Positions 1 through 6,034 of a stretch of 6,341 bases of DNA are shown here, in pieces (the stretch's first letter is position 1; each line of letters begins with the position of its first letter). The stretch is from an uncultured Sphingomonadaceae bacterium (GTDB lineage: Bacteria; Pseudomonadota; Alphaproteobacteria; Sphingomonadales; Sphingomonadaceae). Location of the stretch: contig CAMLKX010000110.1 in the NCBI GenBank assembly GCA_946480515.1, positions 1-6,341 of the forward strand, written 5' to 3'. The translations under genes and the position numbers were made by a program. A model generated the notes under the pieces. The model saw nothing but the letters and a program-made list of their open reading frames with translations, was not told the origin of the DNA and did not search any database.

Positions 1-1101
1 CTGGATTTGGTTGTCCTGGCCGACTTCCGACAGCAGCAGGCCGAGCCGCACCCGCCGTTCGGCGATCCCCCGATATTCCTCCGCTTCGTCTTCCAGCTCC
101 TTGCGGGCGGCTTCCGGGTCTTCCTCGTGAGTGGCCTCATGCTCTAGCTGGCGCATGATGCTCTCATACTCAGCCTCGACCATGGATTGCGGCACCGGAA
201 AATGATGGGTCTCGGCCAAGCGGTCGAGCAGACGACGCTTCATGTGAGTCCGGGTAAGGCCGTTGAGCTCCTGCTGCTGCTGACCGGTGATCAGTTCGCG
301 CAATTGCTCCAGGCCATTGAGACCGAGCGTCTTGGCGAACTCGTCATCAATCTTTGTCTCGCCAGCAACCTTCACCTCCTTGACGGTGATGTCGAAGGTC
401 GCCGGTTTCCCCTTGAGATTGGCGGCCGGATAATCATCAGGGAACTGGACTTTCAGCGTCCGCTCCTCGCCGACCTTGGCGCCGATGAGCTGATCCTCGA
501 AGCCGGGGATCAGCTGACCCGATCCGATCTCCACCGGCATGGCCTCGCCGCTGCCACCGTCGAATGCTTCGCCGTCAACCTTGCCTGCGAAATCGACCAC
601 CACCAGGTTGCCAGTCTCGGCTGCATGGCCTTCGGGAGCGTCATCCCACTTCTTCTGCCCTTGGGCGAGCCGTTCGATCTGCTCGTCGATGACCGCAGGG
701 TCCGGCTCGACCGTCAGCCGCTCAAGCTCCAGCCCATCGATCTGCGGCTTCGGCACTTCGGGTAGCGTTTCAAGGCGCACGCGCACCTCGGCATCCTTGC
801 CCGGCTCATAGCCTTCATCCAATTCCACTTCCGGTTGCATCGCCGGACGCAGCTGGTTGTCGGCCAGCAGCTTCTGAACGCTTTCCTGAACGGCGCTGTT
901 CAACGCATCCTGACGAAGCGCCTCGCCGTGCATCTTGCGGATCAGATTCGGCGGAACCTTTCCCGGACGGAACCCCTGCATGCGCACCTGGGGAGCGACG
1001 CGCTTGACCTCCTGGTCGACTCGAGATTCGATCTCGCTGGCGGAGATGGTGAGAGTATACGCCCGCTTGAGGCCTTCATTTTCCGTCTCGACGGTCTTCA
1101 T
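1..1101 (-). CDS. tig: Trigger factor, ribosome-associated chaperone and peptidyl-prolyl isomerase (3' end outside window)
   Basis: Trigger factor binds the ribosome near the exit tunnel and shields nascent chains in the cytosol. The reading frame runs without a stop from an ATG at 1101 to the window edge, giving the first 367 residues; I infer that the missing part is the rest of the C-terminal substrate-binding domain, since family members are usually longer than 430 aa. The N-terminus MKTVETENEGLKRAY matches the family start. The ribosome-docking signature GFRPGKVP lies at residues 43-50, in the position of the GFRKGKVP loop of the E. coli protein. An FKBP-type isomerase domain spans about residues 155-245 and includes LVVVDFAGKVDGEAFDGG and IGSGQLIPGFEDQLIG. 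Helical, charged C-terminal-domain sequence follows. A GGAAGA Shine-Dalgarno-like stretch sits only a few bases before the ATG. The gene starts 46 bases after tRNA-Leu on the same strand, with no terminator visible between them, so cotranscription is possible. Confidence 0.96.
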   Translation of the reverse strand, partial: MKTVETENEGLKRAYTLTISASEIESRVDQEVKRVAPQVRMQGFRPGKVPPNLIRKMHGEALRQDALNSAVQESVQKLLADNQLRPAMQPEVELDEGYEPGKDAEVRVRLETLPEVPKPQIDGLELERLTVEPDPAVIDEQIERLAQGQKKWDDAPEGHAAETGNLVVVDFAGKVDGEAFDGGSGEAMPVEIGSGQLIPGFEDQLIGAKVGEERTLKVQFPDDYPAANLKGKPATFDITVKEVKVAGETKIDDEFAKTLGLNGLEQLRELITGQQQQELNGLTRTHMKRRLLDRLAETHHFPVPQSMVEAEYESIMRQLEHEATHEEDPEAARKELEDEAEEYRGIAERRVRLGLLLSEVGQDNQIQ

Positions 1102-1147
1102 GATCTTCCAGTCAATCCCAGTGGTCTGATCGTTCGTGGCAGGACAA

Positions 1148-1232
1148 TGGTGCGGGCGAAGGGACTCGAACCCCCACATCTTGCGATACTGGAACCTAAA
1201 TCCAGCGCGTCTACCAGTTCCGCCACGCCCGC
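1148..1232 (-). tRNA. tRNA-Leu (anticodon UAG)
   Basis: The minus strand folds into a complete 85-base class II tRNA. The acceptor strands GCGGGCG and CGCCCGC pair in all 7 positions, with discriminator base A and an encoded CCA (1148-1150). The D arm is closed by GCG/CGC and contains the conserved GG. The anticodon stem CTGGA/TCCAG encloses the loop TTTAGGT, giving anticodon UAG, which reads CUA and probably other CUN leucine codons. The 13-base variable arm contains an ATC-GCAA-GAT stem-loop, as expected for tRNA-Leu. The T loop is TTCGAGT; the T stem closes with two G-U pairs at its outer end. A promoter-like element lies just upstream (1251-1278). Confidence 0.97.
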
Positions 1233-1250
1233 AAAGGCATGTGGCGAGCG

Positions 1251-1278
1251 CCTATAGCAAGGCTGGGCAGCGGAGCAA
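1251..1278 (-). promoter_or_regulatory. Probable sigma-70 type promoter of tRNA-Leu
   Basis: On the minus strand there is a TTGCTC -35-like element (1278-1273), a 16-base spacer and a TATAGG -10-like element (1256-1251). Transcription would begin about 10-12 bases before the mature 5' end of the tRNA. The position and both hexamers are good for a housekeeping promoter. Because no terminator or second obvious promoter lies between the tRNA and tig, this may also supply tig mRNA; that part is inference. Confidence 0.55.
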
Positions 1279-1345
1279 GCCACGCGCCCGATCAATTGCT
1301 GCGGGTTTTTGAGCAACCCCCGGTGCGGCGGGGAGTTGAGTGACT

Positions 1346-1352
1346 GAAAGGA
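1346..1352 (+). promoter_or_regulatory. Shine-Dalgarno site that favours the ATG at 1361
   Basis: GAAAGGA lies 8 bases before the ATG at 1361. A longer version of the frame could begin at a GTG at 1340, but that codon has no comparable site in front of it, so the ATG is the better start for the first proline-rich frame. Confidence 0.5.
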
Positions 1353-1360
1353 TCAAGTGG

Positions 1361-1561
1361 ATGGCCACAACCCCTGACATCCCCAATCCCTCGCCGGGGA
1401 CCCCTGCTCCCGCGGTTCCGGAAACGCCCGCGCCATCGACCCCCGCCACGCCCAGCCAACCGCCGCCCGAGACCCCGCCCACCGGTCCTGACATCGACGT
1501 GCCTGCGCCAACCGCACCCGGCATTGAGCCGCCGACCGGGCCGATTTCTCCGGTCGGCTGA
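1361..1561 (+). CDS. Small acidic proline-rich protein, unknown function
   Basis: This is a 66-residue product with no family that I can name. Twenty-four of 66 residues are proline, spread through the whole chain in short units such as ETPAP, STPATP and ETPPTGP, with one PPP run at residues 34-36. There is no Lys, Arg or His and no aromatic residue or cysteine; six Asp/Glu make it clearly acidic. No signal peptide or membrane segment is visible, so it is predicted to be cytosolic and extended or disordered. A GAAAGGA ribosome-binding site 8 bases upstream supports the ATG chosen here; a GTG at 1340 would add seven residues. It stands apart from its neighbours on the plus strand, divergent from tRNA-Leu, and is followed after one base by a second proline-rich frame. 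Low-complexity GC-rich sequence can give chance open frames, so reality is moderately supported only. Confidence 0.5.
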   Translation: MATTPDIPNPSPGTPAPAVPETPAPSTPATPSQPPPETPPTGPDIDVPAPTAPGIEPPTGPISPVG

Positions 1562-1562
1562 G

Positions 1563-1697
1563 ATGGCAAGCACACCTCCGCAGCCTCCTTATCCGGGCGC
1601 GCCCGGCGATCCTGAGCCCCCGCTGCCGCCGCCTGATCCGGTCAATCGCCCACCGACACGGGCCGAGTTGCGCAGATCAACGGCGCCGCTGGGCTGA
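1563..1697 (+). CDS. Very small proline-rich protein, second of a tandem pair, unknown function
   Basis: This 44-residue frame begins one base after the stop of the preceding proline-rich frame (TGAGATG). Sixteen of 44 residues are proline, including PPQPPYPG at the start and a PPP run at residues 22-24. Unlike its partner it ends in a basic segment with Arg at residues 29, 33, 37 and 38. No Shine-Dalgarno sequence stands before the ATG, so if translated it probably depends on reinitiation by ribosomes finishing the first frame. Its last 21 bases overlap the 3' end of the convergent lipoprotein gene. The shared composition and tight junction argue that the two frames belong together; the small size leaves real doubt. 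I do not recognise a function. Confidence 0.4.
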   Translation: MASTPPQPPYPGAPGDPEPPLPPPDPVNRPPTRAELRRSTAPLG

Positions 1698-2309
1698 CTG
1701 AACGATCCCTTCGAAGTCGGGCAGCGCCTGATCGAAATAGTGGGACTTGGTGGCATCAAGCATCACCAGGTAAAGGCGGCCATCAATCACGGCTCCGACG
1801 GCCCGTCCACGGCGGCGCAGCTCATCCGTGTCGAGATGCTCAAAATCGAATTGGAAACCTGACGCGCCGAGGAATTGCCGCGGCTGAAGCCCGGTTGTGG
1901 TGAAGTCGACCGCACCGCCGCGAACCCGGTAGGCGCTTTCGAGCATCGCCGCGACTTCCGGCGCCGTCATATCGCTGCGGAACTTCGGCACCTGCCGGTC
2001 AGCCTTGCGGCTCTGCCGCACCAGGGCCTTGTTGTCCTTCAAAGCAGTGATGAAGCTGATTCCGTCGAGGTAGGGCCCGTTGAGGGTCCAGTCTTCCGTC
2101 TCCCGGATATTATCGAAGAACCAGCGGCTTGCCCTGTTCCAGTCACGCGGAGCAGTCACCGCCATGGCGCCGTTGCCGACGTTGACGGTCCGGCCAGAGC
2201 GGACCAGCGAATACCCCCCGAACCCGCCGCCCCCGCTGTCGATCCCCGCGCAGCCCGCAACCGGGCTGACGAACAGGAGAAGGGCACAAAGCTTCGCGCC
2301 AGCCTTCAT
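1677..2309 (-). CDS. Predicted lipoprotein, possibly PsbP/Mog1-like fold, third gene of the M48 cluster
   Basis: The 210-residue product starts with a lipoprotein signal: a Lys-containing n-region, a hydrophobic core (residues 7-15) and the lipobox VAGC, placing the lipidated cysteine at residue 20. A Gly-rich linker (residues 25-32) follows. The mature part has mixed strand-helix character, with NGAMAVTAPRDWNR near the start and GRLYLVMLDATKSHYF followed by ALPDFEGIVQS at the end. That ending, a strand pair then a helix with a hydrophobic-x-x-IV-x-S pattern, resembles PsbP/Mog1/DUF1795-type domains; this is my pattern recognition, not a database match. The ATG overlaps the stop of the upstream metallopeptidase gene by 4 bases (ATGA), and GGAG sits 7 bases before it, so expression is likely coupled. 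No catalytic motif is seen. It may be a partner, anchor or substrate of the peptidase. Confidence 0.88.
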   Translation of the reverse strand: MKAGAKLCALLLFVSPVAGCAGIDSGGGGFGGYSLVRSGRTVNVGNGAMAVTAPRDWNRASRWFFDNIRETEDWTLNGPYLDGISFITALKDNKALVRQSRKADRQVPKFRSDMTAPEVAAMLESAYRVRGGAVDFTTTGLQPRQFLGASGFQFDFEHLDTDELRRRGRAVGAVIDGRLYLVMLDATKSHYFDQALPDFEGIVQSAQRRR

Positions 2310-3541
2310 CGCGCTGCTCCTGCCTGAGTGATCATCTGCCGGACGAAGGGCGCATCCGGCGCTGTCGGCTTCATCGCAAGGTAGCGGGACAGGGCCGCCC
2401 TACCCTCCGCCTGCCGTCCGGCCTTGATCAGCGACAGCCCATGCCAGCGCCACGCATCGGCCGGAGCATCGGCGTAGAGCACGGCCGAGGCGTAGCCCGC
2501 CGCAGCCCGCGCCGCATCTTCACGCGTGCCCCGCAAGCGCCAGATCTCGGCCTCGCCGAACCTCAGGAGGCCGTTCCAACCATCCTTTGCGAGAGTGTTG
2601 ATCACATATTGGCTGGCGCCAGGGTCGTTCAGTTTAACCTGATCATCGATCATCATCGGCCGGATCGGCGCGATGGCCGAAAGATAGCGCTCGCGCCCGC
2701 GATCATAGACTCGGCCTGGGAACGTCATCTCCTGCGCCGAGATTTTTAGGTCATTCATCCGCTCGCGCGGAGCGGGGTGGGTCGAGAAAATCGAATACCC
2801 CCGGTTTGGCCGCTTCCGGCGATACTTGGCGCTGAGCTCAATTTCCCCGATCAGCTGCTCCCAGGTCTCCGACATTGAGATCGGGGAATATCCCGCCTCG
2901 GCAATCAGCTTCACTCCAAGCGCATCGGATTCCGCTTCGAGCTGGCGATTGTAGCGCAGCAGCGACAGGATGGTGCCAAGCTGGGCCAGTTGGACCAGAT
3001 CACCGACATAGACCCCGGCTGCGCCGCCGCCGATCCCGGCAGCCATCGACGCAATACTGAAGATATCGCTTTTGCGCCGCATGTCGCGCCACTGGCGGAT
3101 CTGATGCTTAAGCAGGAAGTGCGAGCTTTCGTGGGCGATCACTCCAGCGAGCTGCGCTTCATCCCTCATCCGCAGCAGGAGCCCGGAAAAGATCACCGTA
3201 AAGCCGGTCGGGAACATCACCGCGTTAAACTCGGGGATGCGTGCCAGATAAATCCGCATGTCGCGGGCCGCCGGACCGCCGACGCGCCCGATCAAACCCT
3301 TGAGGTAGTTGTTGAGCTTTGGATCCTTGATCAGCAGGTTCGACCCGGCAATCTCTTCCTCGACCCGTTCCATCTGCTGCCACAGGCCTTTTTCGTCCTG
3401 ATCGACGGCCTTGTAGCCGGGTCCAATCAATGGCTTGAGTGATGCTGGTGAAATGCGCGCGTTCGCGACGCCCGTGGCAAGGCTCGCGGCAAGGACTCCG
3501 CTCCCCGTCAGCGCCGCCCTACGACTCAGTTGCGCGCTCAT
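2306..3541 (-). CDS. Exported M48 family zinc metallopeptidase with BepA-like layout and TPR-like C-terminus
   Basis: M48 peptidases cleave proteins with a single zinc ion; the periplasmic BepA (YfgC) branch degrades or releases stalled outer-membrane proteins. In this 411-residue protein the zinc motif HESSH is at residues 137-141, with E138 the expected general base. The third ligand is E202 in the E-x-x-(A/S)-D motif EAESD (202-206). The STHPAPRERM segment supplies H255, the counterpart of the regulatory His246 of BepA. A hydrophobic Gly-rich stretch (about 160-198) separates the two motifs and may lie against the membrane. Residues about 325-411, with alternating small and aromatic positions and AGRQAEGRAALSRYLAMKP, look like TPR helices. 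The N-terminus has SRRAAL before a hydrophobic core and a probable cleavage after A28, so export may be by Tat or Sec. It overlaps both neighbours by 4 bases; GAGG lies 8 bases before the ATG. Confidence 0.95.
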   Translation of the reverse strand: MSAQLSRRAALTGSGVLAASLATGVANARISPASLKPLIGPGYKAVDQDEKGLWQQMERVEEEIAGSNLLIKDPKLNNYLKGLIGRVGGPAARDMRIYLARIPEFNAVMFPTGFTVIFSGLLLRMRDEAQLAGVIAHESSHFLLKHQIRQWRDMRRKSDIFSIASMAAGIGGGAAGVYVGDLVQLAQLGTILSLLRYNRQLEAESDALGVKLIAEAGYSPISMSETWEQLIGEIELSAKYRRKRPNRGYSIFSTHPAPRERMNDLKISAQEMTFPGRVYDRGRERYLSAIAPIRPMMIDDQVKLNDPGASQYVINTLAKDGWNGLLRFGEAEIWRLRGTREDAARAAAGYASAVLYADAPADAWRWHGLSLIKAGRQAEGRAALSRYLAMKPTAPDAPFVRQMITQAGAAR

Positions 3542-4311
3542 GATGCGCGCCTCGTCGCGCGCCGGATTTCGCGGCCCGGCTTCATGCGGTTGAGCAGCCT
3601 GTCCACCAACTGGGCAGCCCCTTGCTGCGTGCGAATGTCACCCATCTTGATTCCGGCGATCTGGGTCCCCGCCTGCATGACATTGAACCACACCACTTCG
3701 CCGGTCCTAAGGTCGACCAGCGACGCATAGGCGAACTGACCGCCGCCGCCGATATTCGGAGCACAGAAGCCAATCACGCATCCGGCCACACCAAGCACCT
3801 GCAGCGCGATGCGACCGGTCGAGGCGAAGCTGTCCTCGGCATGCAGGAACAGGGCATAATCAAATCCGCTCTGGCGGCCGAGGCGGACCGCATCCTCGCC
3901 AAGCGTGTATTCGAGCTCGCGCCGCCGCTTGGTGGGCAACGTGAGCCCCAGATATTTGTGCAGCGCGATCGAATTCCCAACTGCATTATGCAGCCGCTCG
4001 AGATCGGCGATCTGGTCGGCGCTGATCCCCGGGAAGGAATCTCGGCGCTCGAGAATGCGGATGTTGCCGCCACGCGCAGCCTGCTGGGCCCGGAGCGCAT
4101 TGATCAGGTGGGCCCGCGAAGTCTCGGTCCAATCGGCACGCGGTTCAACCATTCCTCCGGTCGTCACGGAACCAACCGTGACGTCGGGGCGCATCACCAA
4201 CAGCTTGTAGTCGCCAGAGGGCGGCGTGAATTGAAGGTCTGCGAATTGGCGAGTTTGAACGCATGCCGTGAGGCTAGCGGAGACGAGGACCAAGCAAGCG
4301 GTACGACGCAT
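3538..4311 (-). CDS. Predicted lipoprotein, first gene of the M48 cluster, CsgG/FlgO-like features
   Basis: The 257-residue product begins with MRRTACLVLVSASLTACVQ: two arginines, a hydrophobic core and the lipobox LTAC with lipidated C17. The mature protein has a strand followed by WTETSRAHLINALRAQQ, a helix typical of small lipoproteins that assemble at the envelope. The C-terminal half contains FDYALFLHAEDSF, a Gly-rich loop (NIGGGG) and YASLVDLRTGEVVWFNVM. A strand reading roughly 'variables-D-x-R-TGEVVW' is common in CsgG, FlgO and GNA1162-type lipoproteins; I use this as a fold hint, not as an identification. The C-terminus is strongly basic (KPGREIRRATRRAS). The gene leads a three-gene set: its stop overlaps the metallopeptidase start by 4 bases. 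GGGAGAG lies just upstream of the ATG, inside an inverted repeat (4314-4333). Function is unknown; membrane partner of the peptidase is the likeliest role. Confidence 0.88.
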   Translation of the reverse strand: MRRTACLVLVSASLTACVQTRQFADLQFTPPSGDYKLLVMRPDVTVGSVTTGGMVEPRADWTETSRAHLINALRAQQAARGGNIRILERRDSFPGISADQIADLERLHNAVGNSIALHKYLGLTLPTKRRRELEYTLGEDAVRLGRQSGFDYALFLHAEDSFASTGRIALQVLGVAGCVIGFCAPNIGGGGQFAYASLVDLRTGEVVWFNVMQAGTQIAGIKMGDIRTQQGAAQLVDRLLNRMKPGREIRRATRRAS

Positions 4312-4313
4312 AC

Positions 4314-4333
4314 ATCTCTCCCGGTCGAGAGAT
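4314..4333 (-). promoter_or_regulatory. Perfect 7-bp inverted repeat covering the ribosome-binding site of the lipoprotein-M48 operon
   Basis: In the leader RNA ATCTCTC (4333-4327) can pair fully with GAGAGAT (4320-4314) around the 6-base loop GACCGG. The descending arm holds part of the GGGAGAG Shine-Dalgarno sequence and ends two bases before the ATG at 4311. If the hairpin forms it would hide the ribosome-binding site of the first gene, and the two downstream genes are coupled to it by ATGA overlaps. A DNA operator of dyad type is the alternative reading. The repeat is directly visible; the regulatory role is inferred. Confidence 0.4.
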
Positions 4334-4338
4334 CAGGA

Positions 4339-4367
4339 ATACTGCCGACAACGAGGCAATCGTGCAA
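4339..4367 (-). promoter_or_regulatory. Weak candidate promoter for the lipoprotein-M48-lipoprotein operon
   Basis: The 91-base gap before the first lipoprotein gene contains TTGCAC (4367-4362), a 17-base spacer and CAGTAT (4344-4339) on the minus strand. The -35 match is fair and the -10 match is poor. Transcription from it would begin around 4332, at the upstream edge of the inverted repeat. No clear terminator closes the preceding phosphatase gene, so read-through from gatB and the phosphatase gene could also supply transcripts. Confidence 0.25.
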
Positions 4368-4402
4368 CCGGTTCAAATAAAGGGGTTTAGCGGTAATTTC
4401 TG

Positions 4403-6034
4403 TCAGCGGGCGGGACAAGACGCGCCTTCGACAGTCTGGCACACCCCATCGATCTCGCCTGAGATCGGCAGGCCCACCATTCCCGCCAGGGTCGGCAGGA
4501 TATCGACGGTTGCAATTGCCTCAGGTCGATCGACCGGCTTCATGCCGCGACGCCAGAACAGGATCGGCACACGCCGGTCGCGATCCCATGCTGTACCATG
4601 AGTCGCGGCAATGACCTTGGCATCCGTCAGCGGGACGACATCCTGCTTCAGAATCACGTAGAAATCTCCGGAGCGTGTCGGCTCGAACGAGGCGCGAACC
4701 CGCTCGATCAGGCTCCATTGGTCCGGGCTCTTGCGCGGCATTGGAACGGCCTGAATTTCTGCGGCCGTGAACACCGCTTCGACCTGCCGGTGAGTCTTGT
4801 ATGCTGCAACCGCCTCCTTCTGGGCTCGAGCGCGGCTCCGGCCCACTAATCCGCGGTCGAGGTAAATGTCGCCCGAAACCCCTTCTCCATGGATCAACGG
4901 ACCGGCCAGCCCGAGCTTCGCAGCGATTGCCTTCGACACTGTCGCCGGAAGAAGCCCCGCGTCCGCTCGCTCGCTTTTCCGTGCTGATCCACCGCGTTCA
5001 GGCAGATCATCGCCACCATGGTCCGCGGTCAGCACGACCGCATAATCAACGCCGCTTGAGTCCAGCAGCTTGAAAAAGCCATCGAGATCGCGGTCGAGCG
5101 CCAGCAACTGCAGGCACATTTCCTGGCCATGCGTGCCGGTGGTGTGACCGACCAGGTCGGTCCCTGACAAGCCAATCGCGAGAACATCCGGAGCCTTCAT
5201 CCGCCCCAGTTGGAACTCCTGAAAGAGCGCGGCTGCGGTGACCAGAGTTGCGGCATCGATTTCCGGCGAAGCCCGGAACGCCAGAACGTCTCCCGCTTTG
5301 CGCGAAAAACGCCCCGCCCCAACTGTCCGGGCGGGCAGAGTCACAGGCTGCGACTGGGCGGCGCAGAGTGGCGGCGGCTCGAGCGGCGCCTGAGCCGTTG
5401 CGAGCTGCCGTTCGACCGCAGCGTTGACGGCAGCAATGCTCGCCGGAGGCTGCGGTTGGGCAAGGTCGGTGACGAACTTGCGCCCTTCCCAATACCAGCG
5501 CTGATCGACCACCCGGCCGCTCATCATCACGGCGCTGCGATCCTTACCCGCGACCGCGACCGACCGGCTTTGCGGGGAGACTTGCTTCAAGCGTTCGCCA
5601 AGCGTCGTTGCGTTGAGATAACGCGATGCCACCCGATCCGGAGATTGGCCGCTGGCGGAGCCCGTTCCGGCAAGCGTTCCGCCTTCGATGCAGTACACAA
5701 CCCGGCTCGTACCCGGCTTCGATACGTCCAGCCAACTATTGCCTACGATCCCGCTCCGCGCAGGATGAGCGCCGGTCAGGATCGTCGAGTGTCCGGGGCA
5801 CGTTTCGGTTGAGGCGTGCGCCTGAAATCCGTTCCGGAAGACCGCCCCTTGCGCCAGTCGCGCCAACCCGCCGGTGAAATACGGGCGATACTGGTCGAAC
5901 AGGTCAGCGGAGAATTGGTCCACCGAAATGGCGACGATGAGCTTGGGCGGATTAACAGGCTGAGCGCCAACCGGCGTGGTGATCACGGCAGCCAATGCGC
6001 CAACACTAAGCCCCAGCCGCCACCTCAAGATCAT
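4403..6034 (-). CDS. PhoK (SPAP)-type secreted alkaline phosphatase
   Basis: This 543-residue enzyme belongs to the alkaline phosphatase superfamily, in the branch of Sphingomonas PhoK/SPAP, which hydrolyses phosphate monoesters with two zinc ions and a threonine nucleophile. The expected residues are all present: metal ligand D39 (AISVDQF), nucleophile T78 in ETCPGHST, N99 in IVGNSW, K164 and R166 in AGKDRS, D293 and H297 in GTDLVGH, D338 and H339 in LTADHGGDD, and H479 in ATHGTAWD. The D/H spacings between 293 and 339 match those that I recall for PhoK. A Sec-type signal peptide covers about residues 1-24, with likely cleavage after PVGA, so the mature enzyme should be periplasmic or released. 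Length is close to PhoK (about 560 aa). The ATG overlaps the gatB stop by 4 bases, with AAGGA 9 bases upstream inside gatB. No Pho-box-like region can be placed before it, since gatB abuts. A phosphodiesterase activity cannot be excluded from sequence. Confidence 0.93.
   Translation of the reverse strand: MILRWRLGLSVGALAAVITTPVGAQPVNPPKLIVAISVDQFSADLFDQYRPYFTGGLARLAQGAVFRNGFQAHASTETCPGHSTILTGAHPARSGIVGNSWLDVSKPGTSRVVYCIEGGTLAGTGSASGQSPDRVASRYLNATTLGERLKQVSPQSRSVAVAGKDRSAVMMSGRVVDQRWYWEGRKFVTDLAQPQPPASIAAVNAAVERQLATAQAPLEPPPLCAAQSQPVTLPARTVGAGRFSRKAGDVLAFRASPEIDAATLVTAAALFQEFQLGRMKAPDVLAIGLSGTDLVGHTTGTHGQEMCLQLLALDRDLDGFFKLLDSSGVDYAVVLTADHGGDDLPERGGSARKSERADAGLLPATVSKAIAAKLGLAGPLIHGEGVSGDIYLDRGLVGRSRARAQKEAVAAYKTHRQVEAVFTAAEIQAVPMPRKSPDQWSLIERVRASFEPTRSGDFYVILKQDVVPLTDAKVIAATHGTAWDRDRRVPILFWRRGMKPVDRPEAIATVDILPTLAGMVGLPISGEIDGVCQTVEGASCPAR

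Noticed and set aside
187..765. Plus-strand frame of 192 residues
   Set aside because: It is the antisense shadow of tig, whose product is clearly recognisable in the opposite strand.
1098..1316. Minus-strand 72-residue frame containing AELVDALDLGSS
   Set aside because: It is the familiar false translation of a tRNA-Leu gene; the folded tRNA at 1148-1232 explains the sequence.
1296..1333. Short stems (GGGTT/AACCC and CCCCG/CGGGG) between the tRNA promoter and the proline-rich frame, as a terminator
   Set aside because: Each stem is only 5 bp and neither is followed by a run of T on either strand.
1252..1575. Minus-strand Gly/Val-rich 107-residue frame
   Set aside because: It is the complement of the proline-rich plus-strand frame (CCN codons read as GGN) and runs over the tRNA promoter; the plus-strand frame has the ribosome-binding site.
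4366..4373. 8-base palindrome AACCGGTT in the gap before the lipoprotein operon, as an operator
   Set aside because: The dyad does not extend beyond 8 bases and such palindromes are frequent by chance in this composition.
3622..4380. Plus-strand frame of 252 residues
   Set aside because: It lies antisense to the lipoprotein gene with lipobox and ATGA-linked neighbour; its own product has no recognisable features or signal and starts without a ribosome-binding context.
5210..5812. Plus-strand frame of 200 residues, rich in Arg
   Set aside because: It is an antisense shadow of the phosphatase gene, a common effect in GC-rich DNA.
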